Source: Bacteroidia bacterium | GTDB lineage: Bacteria > Bacteroidota > Bacteroidia > Flavobacteriales > Flavobacteriaceae | DNA: 64,000 nucleotides | Direction of reading: 5' to 3' | NCBI GenBank assembly: GCA_030429955.1 | Contig: JAUIGO010000009.1 | Location: 1-64,000, forward strand | Part shown: piece after piece, positions 1 to 9,520 of the stretch | How the letters are laid out: each line of letters begins with the position of its first letter | How positions within the stretch are numbered: position 1 is the stretch's first letter | The notes under the pieces: model-generated | Told to the model about the DNA's origin: nothing | Seen by the model: only the letters and a program-made list of their open reading frames with translations | Databases searched by the model: none | Program-made: the position numbers and the translations under genes

Positions 1-190
1 CTAAAATACTATGTTTTTATAGCAGTAAATCTAGAACCTTATTGCTATAAAGATAAAACACATAATCTGATATTGTTTCTTAATACAATCAAGAACAATT
101 GATAGTTTATCTTGCCTATAAATAAATAATTAGCTTTTATTACAAAATTTGTGTTTAGTTTATATTATAATTTTACAGAGTTTTATTTAA
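1..190. other. AT-rich non-coding edge region
   Basis: This is the stretch downstream of the first minus-strand gene. I see no open reading frame of useful length, no strong terminator hairpin and no RNA gene in it. It may hold the 3' untranslated end of the metallophosphoesterase transcript. Confidence 0.5.
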
Positions 191-3100
191 CTACTCATTA
201 CTAACAAGAATACGCTTATTCTCTAACACATTACCATTAAGGTCTTTCATTACCAGCAAATAAATGCCATCTGAAAGACTGTCTAGATCAATTTTTTGTG
301 GCTCACTGTAATCTCCATTCAGACTAACAGTTTTAACTAAACGACCTCTAATATTGTATAATGATATTGTAGCCTTGGTACCATCATACATTTTACAATC
401 TACATACAATGTTCTGGAAGCTGGAACTGGATATACTTTAATTGATTTTGCTTCCTCTATTTCAATTTCAGAAGTAATAGTTTCTTTTGGAGATTCATCA
501 ACTATTTGTCTCAAACTACTTGTACAACCAGAAATCTCAACATCATCAATGTAAACCCAATCTGAATTACCAGAAGCATCACATCTAAACCTTAAACGTG
601 TATTACTTGTGAAAGGGCCAGGAATGACAACTTGGTCAAAATATCTTAAATCATTAACAAACTCATCATTACGATTCCATTCCTCTATAGTTGTATAATT
701 AGAACCTCCATCTGTTGAAATTTGCAACCAGAAATCTTCGTTACTATTATCCATACTCCTTGGATAATAGTTAAAATCTACCGTGATTTCATCATAAATA
801 CTTAAATCTAAGTTATCTGTTGTCATAACAGAAGTAGAAGAATCATCCCTTAATCTAACTGATGCACCAATTCCTCCATTTGAGTATATTGCATCATTAG
901 AATTTCTTCTACTGTCAGATCCTCCATCATTCCATATTCCCCATGAAGAATTAAAATTATTAAAATTAATCACTTCATAAGAGCACCCTACTTCACAATC
1001 GTCAGGTATACCATTCTCATTAACATCTATGTTATCGTCGAAGCCTGGACATTGATCTTGTGCATCTGCAACGCCATCGCCATCTGAATCTATTAGTGGA
1101 TCACAGCCATCTGGAATGTTATCGTTATCTACATCTACCGTGTCATCAAAGCCTGGGCATTGATCTTGTGAATCTGAAACGCCATCTCCATCTGAATCTA
1201 TTAAAGGATCGCAACCATCTGGAATGTTATCGTTATCAACATCTATATTATCATCAAATCCTGGACAAATATCACAACCATCTGGATTTCCATCTCCATC
1301 TGTATCAATGGTATCATCAAAGCCTGGACATTGGTCTTGTGAATCTGAAACGCCATCTCCATCTGAATCTATCAATGGATCACAACCATCTGGAATGTTA
1401 TCGTTATCTACATCTACTGTATCATCAAATCCTGGACATTGATCTTGCGAATCTGAAACGCCATCTCCATCTGAGTCTATTAAAGGATCGCAACCATCTG
1501 GAATGTTATCGTTATCCACATCTACAGTGTCATCAAAACCTGGACATTGATCTTCCGAATCTGCAACGCCATCGCCATCTGAGTCTATCAATGGATCGCA
1601 ACCATCTGGAATGTTATCGTTATCTACATCAATTGTGTCATCAAAGCCTGGACATTGATCTTCCGAATCTGCAACGCCATCACCATCTGAGTCTATCAAT
1701 GGATCGCAACCATCTGGAATGCTATCGTTATCTACATCTACTGTATCATCAAAACCTGGACATTGATCTTGTGAATCTGCAACGCCGTCGCCATCAGAAT
1801 CTATCAATGGATCGCAGCCATCTGGAATGTTATCGTTATCTACATCTACTGTGTCATCAAAGCCTGGACATTGGTCGTCGACATCACACACACCATCACC
1901 ATCAGCATCAGATGAACATCCTTTTTCAATTGTAAAATAATCATCAATGGTTCCTGTTTCTCTAATGAATTTTACATGCAATGTATTTCCATCAACCTCA
2001 AGGATACAAGATCCCAGTTCATTTAAAGAAGCATACATAGCATTATGGTTTAAACTTCCTCCAGAAATTTTACCTGCAGAACCTGTAGTAATATACACAG
2101 CTCCATCACCTGCTTCTGGTCCAGATGTTTCTTTTACATAAGCACCATTTCCATCAGCTTTACCATCTCCTGCACCAGTTGCTCCAACTGTATGGTTTCC
2201 ACTGTTAAAAGTATTTGAAGAACCATAGTGTCCATTTAATAAATAAGACCTTTCATAAGAGTGCGAATGACCATTGAGGACTAAGTCTACTCCATTTCCT
2301 TCAAGCATAGGAAGGAAATTTTCGCGCATATCTATTAATTCAGATTCAGTGTCAGAATCGTGAGAACCCTTTGTATATGGAGGATGATGCCAGAAAGCAA
2401 CAATCCATTCTTGCGTTGTGTTTTGAATATCACTTTGCGCCCAATTGTACATGGTTCCGCCAACAGAACGATCTGTTTCGTAAGAATCTAAAACAATAAA
2501 GTGAATGTTTCCATAATCGAAAGAGTAATACGCTTCAGTACCTGAAGCCATACCTCCTGATTCACCTAAAGTTGGGAAAGTAAAAATATCGTAATATGGT
2601 CCAGTTTGCGAATTTGAATCTGCGGAATAACCATCATGATTTCCTAGTGTTGACCACGAGATTGAATTTTTTAGTTTATCTTCATACATGTTTTCAAACA
2701 TTGCATTCTGATATTCTGAATCAGTTCCACTGTTATAAGCATTATCACCTAAGAACAAAATACCATCAGTATGGTTTGAGCCAATGTAATTGTAATAAGC
2801 ATCTCTAACAGCTCTTTGGTTGCTATTTGCAGTTCCAGCGTCACCTAATATCCAAAATTTGTACGGCTGAGATGATCCAACTGTTGGATGAGTTTCAAAA
2901 TATAAATCAGAAGACTCAGAAATGATTACTCCTGTGTTATTAGCTATATTATAATAGTATTTTGTATCTGCATTTAAGCCAGTAATTTCAATTTCATGCT
3001 CAGTTTTTGGCAATAAATCACTTTCATTTTGATTTAGTGAGCCCAAATTAGTTCCATAATTTACTATAGATTCAGTAGGAACATCAGTTCTCCATCTAAC

Positions 3101-4765
3101 TACAACACTTGTTGTTGTCCCTTTTTGCAAATAAGGGCCTCTTTCAACATTGGCTGTTCCTCCTCCTGATGTACTACCAGATAGTCTGAAATTAAAACTG
3201 ATATCACTACTAGTTGCATTTGTTTGATGTATCTCAACAGCAACAACATTAGTTCCTGTTACTAATGTATTAGCAATAGCCTTTGAAATCCATGTTGATT
3301 CATCTGAACCACCAATGGTTTGAGTTGCATAAGTTAAATAATCAAAAGAAGTGGGTAAACCATCATTCCATACTTCAACTCCATTTAAGTAAACAACCAT
3401 ACCATCATCACGAATAGCCTCTAACGACAAATAGTCATAAGCACTTGGATCTGTTACGTTAAATGTTTTCCTGAAGTAAGTGGTTACATATTTATTATTG
3501 GAGTTAGAACCAAAACTTACTGTAGTTGCTTCTCCTCCATCTCCATAACCTAATTCTGCAATTCCAGAAGCCCAAGAAGAATCATTAAAACCTGTTTCTC
3601 TCCATGCTGTCCCTTGGTTGGAACCGTTGTCTAAATATTTCCAAGTATCAGAATCTGTAATGAATTCATCTGAAGTTGGTGGTGTACCACCAGAGTCTGT
3701 CATTTTAAAATCAAAACTTACATCTGAACTTGTTGATGAGTTTTGATGTATTTCTACAGCAATGACATTGGTGCCAACTACCAAGCTATTAGTTATTGTA
3801 TTAGTCTGCCAATCATTGCCATCATCAGGAACATGTGTGGTAGCAGTAGTGTTATAATTTATAGTTCCTGTTGGCATGTAATCTCGCCAAACTTCTGTTC
3901 CATTTATATAAACTACCATACCATCATCTCTAATGGCCTCTAAAAGTAAATTTGCACTTGCAGCTTGAGCTGCAGAAACTGTTATTGTTTTTCTGAAATA
4001 ATTAGTGATTTGATTTACATCTGAAATTACAGTTGCTTCATCTCCTTCGCCAAAACCTAATTGAGCGTTTCCAGAAGCCCATGATGAATCATTAAAACCA
4101 GTTCCTCTCCATGCAGTACCCTGATTTGAACCATCGTCTAAGTATTTCCATGTACTACCTGCTTCAATAAGGTCTCCTCCACTAGGTGGAGCATTATCAT
4201 CAGCTGTTAACTCAAAATCAAAACTAATATCCGAACTAGTAGAGCTACGTTGATGGATTTCAACAGAAATCACATTAGTACCAACAACTAATGAATTTGA
4301 TAAAGAAGTAGATATTTGAGCATTATCACTACCTTGAGTTGGTGTAAATGTATTATAATCAACAGCTCCTGAGGGCATATTAACCCTCCATACTTCGGAA
4401 CCATTAATATATACAATAGCTCCATCATCATATATAAGATGAAGGTTTAAACCTGAAAAGGCATTCGGATCAGTGATGTTAAATGAATGCCTAAAGTAAG
4501 TTGTGTAGGCATTACTATTTGTAGTAGTTACTTCATCTCCATCTCCATATCCTAATTCAGCATTTCCTGAACTCCATGCAGAATCATTATAAGAGTTGTC
4601 ATTCCAATCAAGTGAACCTTGACTAGAAGGTTCATTTTGGTTATCGTAGTAAGACCACGACGATCCGAAGCTTACTAGTGTTGTTTGCGCTAATAATTCT
4701 GAATTACTAACACTTAGCAGTAAAAACATTAGTGCTACTGCATAGAGGGATTTTGTGTTTTTCAT
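191..4765 (-). CDS. Secreted purple-acid-phosphatase-like metallophosphoesterase with TSP3 repeats and T9SS sorting domain
   Basis: This is a 1524-residue exported protein. A Sec signal peptide (about residues 1-26, ending LLAQ) is followed by three copies of a domain of about 165 residues (about 29-190, 198-358, 365-530). Each copy carries the signatures GNAELGYGDGDE, DDGMVVYINGTEVW and NVIAVEIHQ, which suggests a galactose-binding-like beta-sandwich. A purple-acid-phosphatase N-terminal FN3-like domain (about 536-627, GPYLQKG) comes next. The catalytic calcineurin-type phosphoesterase (about 635-900) shows GDAG, GDNAY, GNHD, HHPPY and GHSHSYER, so all metal-ligand motifs are present. Eight acidic Cys-containing thrombospondin type 3 repeats (about 950-1258, DSDGDGVADSQDQCPGFDD) probably bind calcium. 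A MAM-like domain and a type A T9SS sorting domain (about 1440-1524) end the protein. It lies 11 bp behind the TPR gene at 4777-5613 and is likely its operon partner. The natural substrate is unknown; an extracellular phosphoester is the simplest inference. Confidence 0.9.
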   Translation of the reverse strand: MKNTKSLYAVALMFLLLSVSNSELLAQTTLVSFGSSWSYYDNQNEPSSQGSLDWNDNSYNDSAWSSGNAELGYGDGDEVTTTNSNAYTTYFRHSFNITDPNAFSGLNLHLIYDDGAIVYINGSEVWRVNMPSGAVDYNTFTPTQGSDNAQISTSLSNSLVVGTNVISVEIHQRSSTSSDISFDFELTADDNAPPSGGDLIEAGSTWKYLDDGSNQGTAWRGTGFNDSSWASGNAQLGFGEGDEATVISDVNQITNYFRKTITVSAAQAASANLLLEAIRDDGMVVYINGTEVWRDYMPTGTINYNTTATTHVPDDGNDWQTNTITNSLVVGTNVIAVEIHQNSSTSSDVSFDFKMTDSGGTPPTSDEFITDSDTWKYLDNGSNQGTAWRETGFNDSSWASGIAELGYGDGGEATTVSFGSNSNNKYVTTYFRKTFNVTDPSAYDYLSLEAIRDDGMVVYLNGVEVWNDGLPTSFDYLTYATQTIGGSDESTWISKAIANTLVTGTNVVAVEIHQTNATSSDISFNFRLSGSTSGGGTANVERGPYLQKGTTTSVVVRWRTDVPTESIVNYGTNLGSLNQNESDLLPKTEHEIEITGLNADTKYYYNIANNTGVIISESSDLYFETHPTVGSSQPYKFWILGDAGTANSNQRAVRDAYYNYIGSNHTDGILFLGDNAYNSGTDSEYQNAMFENMYEDKLKNSISWSTLGNHDGYSADSNSQTGPYYDIFTFPTLGESGGMASGTEAYYSFDYGNIHFIVLDSYETDRSVGGTMYNWAQSDIQNTTQEWIVAFWHHPPYTKGSHDSDTESELIDMRENFLPMLEGNGVDLVLNGHSHSYERSYLLNGHYGSSNTFNSGNHTVGATGAGDGKADGNGAYVKETSGPEAGDGAVYITTGSAGKISGGSLNHNAMYASLNELGSCILEVDGNTLHVKFIRETGTIDDYFTIEKGCSSDADGDGVCDVDDQCPGFDDTVDVDNDNIPDGCDPLIDSDGDGVADSQDQCPGFDDTVDVDNDSIPDGCDPLIDSDGDGVADSEDQCPGFDDTIDVDNDNIPDGCDPLIDSDGDGVADSEDQCPGFDDTVDVDNDNIPDGCDPLIDSDGDGVSDSQDQCPGFDDTVDVDNDNIPDGCDPLIDSDGDGVSDSQDQCPGFDDTIDTDGDGNPDGCDICPGFDDNIDVDNDNIPDGCDPLIDSDGDGVSDSQDQCPGFDDTVDVDNDNIPDGCDPLIDSDGDGVADAQDQCPGFDDNIDVNENGIPDDCEVGCSYEVINFNNFNSSWGIWNDGGSDSRRNSNDAIYSNGGIGASVRLRDDSSTSVMTTDNLDLSIYDEITVDFNYYPRSMDNSNEDFWLQISTDGGSNYTTIEEWNRNDEFVNDLRYFDQVVIPGPFTSNTRLRFRCDASGNSDWVYIDDVEISGCTSSLRQIVDESPKETITSEIEIEEAKSIKVYPVPASRTLYVDCKMYDGTKATISLYNIRGRLVKTVSLNGDYSEPQKIDLDSLSDGIYLLVMKDLNGNVLENKRILVSNE
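1030..1885 (-). repeat. 108-bp tandem repeats encoding the TSP3 array
   Basis: The motif ggatc(g/a)ca(a/g)ccatctgg recurs at 1098, 1206, 1377, 1485, 1593, 1701 and 1809. The spacing is exactly 108 bp except for one 171-bp step (108 + 63), which holds a partial extra unit. Each unit encodes 36 residues of acidic thrombospondin type 3 sequence. Near-identity at the DNA level points to recent unequal crossing-over. Confidence 0.9.
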
Positions 4766-4776
4766 AAGGATTCTAA

Positions 4777-5613
4777 CTAATTACTTTGAAGTAATAAAAC
4801 TTCGGTTTTTTTAATATTCTCGATTAATTCCTTAATAAATGAGGTGTTCTTGGTTCTTTGGGGCAATTTATTAATATAGGATTTTGATTGAGCGAGACTT
4901 TGTAGCGCAGATGTCTCGTCATTATTTAGCATGTGAAGCTCTGAAAGTTTGAAAAACGCAAACTCTTTTCTCGGAACAATATCAATTATTTCTTTTTGAA
5001 CCAGAATTGCTTTACTATAGTTTTTTTGGTTTAGGGCTATTTCTCTAAGTCTATTATATAAGGATATTAAGTTTCCTAAATCCTCTATTCCTTTTCTAAT
5101 AACTTTTTCAGCGTTTTCATAACCTACTTGATTATCTAGTTTTTCCCAAGCAATTGAAGCATCAGCATAATTTTCAGGTAAATGATCTGTGGAGTAGGCA
5201 ATAATATCTTGGTAAGCCAAAGCAGATTTTTCATAAGCTCCCAATGTAAAATAATTTTGAGCCATGAGTTTTATAGCCATTACATGTCTTGGTTCAATAT
5301 GCAATACTTTTTGAGCGTAAAGCATACTATGACTAAATTTTTTGAGTTTTAAATATACTCCTGAATAAAGCAACTCTTGTTCAATGCTATTATTGCCTAA
5401 TTCATTAGACATATCTAGATCTTTAAGGCTTTTTTTGTAATCTTCGTGTTGGTAATACAACTTTGCTCTTTTGAAAAAAAGATAGGCACTATCAGGGCTT
5501 TTCTTAATTTCCTCAGAAGTTTTAAGAATTCTTTCATGGAGATCTCCATGCATAACCTTAGCCGTTGCCATCGAAGTAAATAACAACAAGCATAAAAACA
5601 ATGTGTTTTTCAA
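4777..5613 (-). CDS. Exported TPR-repeat protein, partner of the downstream metallophosphoesterase
   Basis: This 278-residue protein has a short hydrophobic leader (KNTLFLCLLLFTS) and then tetratricopeptide-like helical repeats (for example YLFFKRAKLYYQHEDYKKSLKDL). It is homologous to the divergent TPR protein at 5859-6686: both have HGDL after the leader, a YQHE(D/E)Y repeat and GN(L/V)ISL near residue 180. The start is TTG. It is the only upstream codon that keeps the signal peptide intact; the next ATG falls inside the leader. The gene is 11 bp upstream of the large metallophosphoesterase and probably cotranscribed with it. TPR proteins usually scaffold other proteins, so a role in handling or regulating the partner phosphoesterase is an inference only. 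Confidence 0.8.
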   Translation of the reverse strand: MKNTLFLCLLLFTSMATAKVMHGDLHERILKTSEEIKKSPDSAYLFFKRAKLYYQHEDYKKSLKDLDMSNELGNNSIEQELLYSGVYLKLKKFSHSMLYAQKVLHIEPRHVMAIKLMAQNYFTLGAYEKSALAYQDIIAYSTDHLPENYADASIAWEKLDNQVGYENAEKVIRKGIEDLGNLISLYNRLREIALNQKNYSKAILVQKEIIDIVPRKEFAFFKLSELHMLNNDETSALQSLAQSKSYINKLPQRTKNTSFIKELIENIKKTEVLLLQSN

Positions 5614-5858
5614 AATAAAAAATTGTTAGGGAACAATTGTTTTACAATTTAACAATTTTTAACAAATGTCATTCTAGATATTTTGAGACTTTAATAATAG
5701 TTATTAACATATAATATTTATAACTTCAAAATTGTAATTAATTAATTTTCAGTATTTTAGATAATATAAATGTATTTTAACTGATATTTTTGCATTTCAT
5801 CGTGTTTTTTATCTAAATTATTGTATATTTGGCCATTAATAATTGTAACCCCAAATTT
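5614..5858. promoter_or_regulatory. Divergent intergenic promoter region between two TPR-phosphoesterase modules
   Basis: This 245-bp AT-rich spacer separates the divergent modules. Towards the right-hand genes there is a Bacteroidota -7 box TATATTTG at 5824-5831, about 28 bp before the ATG at 5859. Towards the left-hand genes I see no exact box. A short inverted TTGTTA/TAACAA-type motif lies at about 5630-5670. No gene is present. Confidence 0.6.
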
Positions 5859-6686
5859 ATGATTGGTAAAAAGATACTATACTCACTTTTCTTTTTTGCA
5901 TCAACCCTCTTTGTGGCTGCTCATGGTGACCTAACCAAAAGAATAAATATTAAAACAAGTGAAATAAAGTTAAATCCAAATAATCCTGAATTATATTTTG
6001 ATAGAGGCTTTTTATATCAGCAACATGAAGAATATGATAAAGCCGTTTCAGACTATTTAAAAGCAGAAGATTTAGGGTTTAATGATAAACTATTGGATTT
6101 CAGAAAGGCTGAATCCTATTATAAATGGGGAAAATATAATCTAGCATTAACTGCTTCCTCAGCTTATCTTGTAAAAGACCACATTGATGTAAAAATCAAC
6201 AAACTTCATGCACAAATACTCTTCGAATTAAACCATTTTGACAAAGCTTTTGAGCATTATAAATTCTTTATCGATACTGTTGAAGATCCAAGACCTGAAG
6301 ACTATATTGAGTTTAGTTTAATTAGCATAGCAAACTATAATGACTATAATAAAGCAATTGAGATTCTGGAAAATGGAATACAAAAATTAGGAAACGTAAT
6401 AAGTCTGCAATTAGAAAAACTAGAATATTACAAAAAATCTAACCAAGTAGAAAAAGCAATTGAGCAGTACAATCAATTTATTTTAAATAACAAACGAAAA
6501 GAATTTTGGTACTACAAAAAAGCAAACTATTTATTTGAAAATAATCAAATAGTTCAGAGTAAAATTGCTTTGGAGCAATCAAAAATGTCAATATCAGTTT
6601 TAAAAGATAGAATAAAAAATACTCAAGCAATTAAAAATTTAATAAAAAACATTAATAACTTAGAAAAACAATTTAACCATGAATAA
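5859..6686 (+). CDS. Exported TPR-repeat protein, divergent paralogue
   Basis: This is a 275-residue TPR-like protein with a signal peptide (MIGKKILYSLFFFASTLFVA, then AHGDL). I chose the ATG at 5859 because the upstream TTG at 5829 lies inside a TATATTTG -7 promoter box and cannot be a start of this transcript. The helical repeats resemble those of the minus-strand protein at 4777-5613 in order and spacing: YQQHEEYDKAVSDY matches YYQHEDYKKSLKDL, and GNVISL matches GNLISL. The stop overlaps the start of the next metallophosphoesterase by 8 bp, so the two are translationally coupled. No catalytic motif is visible and the function is unknown. Confidence 0.8.
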   Translation: MIGKKILYSLFFFASTLFVAAHGDLTKRINIKTSEIKLNPNNPELYFDRGFLYQQHEEYDKAVSDYLKAEDLGFNDKLLDFRKAESYYKWGKYNLALTASSAYLVKDHIDVKINKLHAQILFELNHFDKAFEHYKFFIDTVEDPRPEDYIEFSLISIANYNDYNKAIEILENGIQKLGNVISLQLEKLEYYKKSNQVEKAIEQYNQFILNNKRKEFWYYKKANYLFENNQIVQSKIALEQSKMSISVLKDRIKNTQAIKNLIKNINNLEKQFNHE

Positions 6687-9297
6687 AATTACTTCAATAG
6701 TGATATTGTTGTTGCTATCTGCAACGACATTTGCGCAGTCTACTATTTTTTCCTCAGGAGAATCCTGGAAATATTTCGATGCAGGTATGCTTCCAGCCAA
6801 TGATGGAGAAGGAGATACTTGGATTGAAACCGATTTTAACGACTCTGCATGGAGTTTAGGAAATGCTGAATTTGGTTATGGTGATGGTGATGAAAATACA
6901 ATTATAAGTTTTGGCCCAGACCCAAATAACAAATATATTACTACATATTTCAGAAAAACCTTTACAGCTTCTGCAATTCAAGCAAATCTTACCGATTTAA
7001 TTCTAAATGCAAAAAGAGACGATGGTATGGTGGTTTACTTAAACGGTGTTGAAGTTTGGCGAGATTACATGCCAGCTGGAGTAATTAATTATAACACCTT
7101 AGCGACAACTTATGTTCCAGATGATGGTGATGATTGGCAAACCAATACCATCACAAATGCATTGGTAGTAGGTAACAACACAATTGCTGTTGAAATCCAT
7201 CAAAGTAGCATAACAAGTTCTGATATGAGTTTTGATTTTAGACTCATTGCTGAGTCAAACCCAACAACATATATTACAGCAAATGATACTTGGAAATATT
7301 TAGACAACGGAAGCAACCAAGGAACCGCTTGGACTGGTATAGGTTTTGATGATTCTTCTTGGTCTTCTGGAGCAGCCGAATTAGGTTACGGAGACGGAGA
7401 CGAAGCTACTGTTGTAAGTTTTGGAGGGAACTCAAGTAACAAATACCCAACGACGTATTTCAGAAAATCGTTCACAGTTACTGATGCATCCATATATGGC
7501 AGTTTGGATTTGGAAGCTATTAGAGATGATGGTATGGTTGTATACATTAACGGAACAAAAGTATGGAATGATGGTGTACCTGAACCATTTGACTATCTAA
7601 CTTATGCCAATCAAACCATTGGTGGATCAAGTGAAGACAATTGGCTTACCAATCTTATTGGTAACTATTTAGTGGATGGTACCAATGTTGTGGCTGTAGA
7701 AATACATCAAGTCAATGCAAGCAGCAGTGACATCAGTTTTAATTTTAAGTTAACGGCTAATCCTGATGTACCAGCAGAAGTAGTAAGAGGTCCTTATTTA
7801 CAAAAAGGGACTGATAGCAAAATTACCATCAAGTACAGAACCAATACAAGCACGGAAACCATAGTTAATTATGGTACTTCATTGGGCTCATTAAACTCTA
7901 CCGTTTCGGATCTTACATCAAAAGTAAATCATGAAATTGAGATTACAGGACTTACTCCAAACACAAAGTATTATTATGAAATTGCTGACAACGACGGTGT
8001 TTTTTTAGCCGAAGATTCAGAAATGTATGTCATGACCGCTCCAACAATTGGTACAGATCAATTTGTTAGAGCATGGATACTTGGTGATGCAGGAACCGCC
8101 AATACAAATCAACGGAATGTAAGGGATCAATATTACTCTTATGTATCTTCAGCACCTGCAAACCCTAACCAAACAGATATGATGCTGTTTTTAGGAGATA
8201 ATGCATATAATGACGGAACAGATTCAGAATATCAAGATGCCTTTTTTGATATTTATGACGATATGCTTAAAAAATCTGTTGCTTGGTCCACATTGGGAAA
8301 TCATGATGGACACTCGGCAAGTTCGTCTTTGCAGTCAGGTCCTTACTATGATATCTTTACCTTCCCTACAGCTGCAGAAGCTGGAGGAACTGCTTCTGGT
8401 ACTGAGGCATATTACTCGTTTGACTATGCTAATATTCATTTTATCGTTCTAGAATCCTATACACTAAGCAATGATAACACTCAAGAAACATGGCTTACAA
8501 CAGATATTCAAAATACAACTCAAGATTGGATTGTTGCAATTTTTCATCATCCTCCATATACAAAAGGATCACATGATTCAGACAATGTAGGAGACTCTGC
8601 AGGTGCTATGACCAACATGAGAACCAACTTTTTACCAATTTTGGAAGCTAATGGAGTAGACTTAGTTCTTAATGGTCATTCACACTCTTATGAACGTTCA
8701 TATTTTATTAATGGACATTATGGAACATCTGGAACGTTTAATTTTGGTACTCATGCAGTAGGTGCCAATGGACACTTATCTGGAAAAGCAGACACGCCTG
8801 ATGGAGAATACACAAAATTGCCTACAGATACTGAAGGTGCAGTATATATTACTACTGGTTCAGCAGGTAAAATATCAGGTGGAAGCTTAAACCACAATGC
8901 CATGTATGCTTCCTTAAACCAACTAGGATCATGTGTTCTTGAAATAGAAGATGATGGTAATGATGGACAAAACATGAACATAAAATTCATTACCGATTCT
9001 GGTGCTATAAATGATTACTTTACAATAAACAAATCTGGACTAACTCTTTCGACAGAATCTAACGTGTTAGGTAGTAACGATGTCAAGGTTTACCCTGTAC
9101 CAGTTAATAGTCTGCTAAATATTGATATTAACCAAAGTGAAACCCTTAAAAATATTAAAATATTTGATGCAGTAGGTAAAATGGTGAAAGAAACCTCTAA
9201 TAGACAAATTAATGTGAGCACACTTAATTCTGGCATGTACATCTTACAGATTATTACAGATAAAGGTGAGCACTTTAAGAATATCATTATAAAATAA
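6679..9297 (+). CDS. Secreted purple-acid-phosphatase-like metallophosphoesterase, T9SS substrate
   Basis: This 872-residue protein is a shorter paralogue of the gene at 191-4765. It has a signal peptide (to about residue 20, TTFAQ) and two copies of the galactose-binding-like domain (about 22-190 and 195-365). The phosphatase N-terminal domain begins at GPYLQKG (about 372). The metallophosphoesterase domain is about 462-740, with GDAG, GDNAY (about 505), GNHD (about 539), HHPPY (about 622) and GHSHSYER (about 665). A type A T9SS sorting domain (about 795-872) ends it. It lacks the TSP3 array and MAM-like domain of its paralogue. All metal-binding motifs are intact, so activity on extracellular phosphoesters is likely. 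It overlaps the upstream TPR gene by 8 bp and is followed by a strong hairpin terminator. Confidence 0.9.
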   Translation: MNKITSIVILLLLSATTFAQSTIFSSGESWKYFDAGMLPANDGEGDTWIETDFNDSAWSLGNAEFGYGDGDENTIISFGPDPNNKYITTYFRKTFTASAIQANLTDLILNAKRDDGMVVYLNGVEVWRDYMPAGVINYNTLATTYVPDDGDDWQTNTITNALVVGNNTIAVEIHQSSITSSDMSFDFRLIAESNPTTYITANDTWKYLDNGSNQGTAWTGIGFDDSSWSSGAAELGYGDGDEATVVSFGGNSSNKYPTTYFRKSFTVTDASIYGSLDLEAIRDDGMVVYINGTKVWNDGVPEPFDYLTYANQTIGGSSEDNWLTNLIGNYLVDGTNVVAVEIHQVNASSSDISFNFKLTANPDVPAEVVRGPYLQKGTDSKITIKYRTNTSTETIVNYGTSLGSLNSTVSDLTSKVNHEIEITGLTPNTKYYYEIADNDGVFLAEDSEMYVMTAPTIGTDQFVRAWILGDAGTANTNQRNVRDQYYSYVSSAPANPNQTDMMLFLGDNAYNDGTDSEYQDAFFDIYDDMLKKSVAWSTLGNHDGHSASSSLQSGPYYDIFTFPTAAEAGGTASGTEAYYSFDYANIHFIVLESYTLSNDNTQETWLTTDIQNTTQDWIVAIFHHPPYTKGSHDSDNVGDSAGAMTNMRTNFLPILEANGVDLVLNGHSHSYERSYFINGHYGTSGTFNFGTHAVGANGHLSGKADTPDGEYTKLPTDTEGAVYITTGSAGKISGGSLNHNAMYASLNQLGSCVLEIEDDGNDGQNMNIKFITDSGAINDYFTINKSGLTLSTESNVLGSNDVKVYPVPVNSLLNIDINQSETLKNIKIFDAVGKMVKETSNRQINVSTLNSGMYILQIITDKGEHFKNIIIK

Positions 9298-9347
9298 TGA
9301 ATTTATAATTCGCTAGTAATTAAGCTAATAAAAGCTTATTCAATATT

Positions 9348-9386
9348 AAAAAGGGGTGAAAATAATATTTTCACCCCTTTTTAATA
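9348..9386 (+). terminator. Rho-independent terminator after the metallophosphoesterase gene
   Basis: This is a perfect 15-bp inverted repeat, AAAAAGGGGTGAAAA (9348-9362) and its complement (9368-9382), with a 5-nt loop. The stem ends in a T run. It is A/T flanked on both sides and could work in both directions. Confidence 0.85.
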
Positions 9387-9436
9387 TGTTTATTTTCAAT
9401 TGATTATAAAATAGAAATGCATTTCATCGATTATTT

Positions 9437-9467
9437 TTGCGTTTTATGGAGTAATCCCTTACATTTG
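9437..9467 (+). promoter_or_regulatory. Bacteroidota-type promoter of the giant surface protein gene
   Basis: A -33 TTG (9437-9439) and a -7 box TACATTTG (9460-9467) are separated by 20 bp, matching the Bacteroidota sigma-ABfr consensus. The predicted transcription start near 9474 gives a leader of about 47 nt before the ATG at 9521. Confidence 0.65.
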
Positions 9468-9520
9468 ATCCCAAATATTAATCTTAAATTAATTAGTCCC
9501 AAACTAAAATTTAACCGCTT

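Noticed and set aside
1030-1885. Regular direct repeats as a possible CRISPR array
   Set aside because: The whole 108-bp unit is conserved, there are no variable spacers, and it translates in frame as TSP3 repeats.
1060-1935. Long plus-strand open frame (291 codons) opposite the TSP3 repeats
   Set aside because: It is the antisense of a low-complexity repeat; the translation is His/Leu-rich repeats with no signal or domain. The minus-strand gene is clear.
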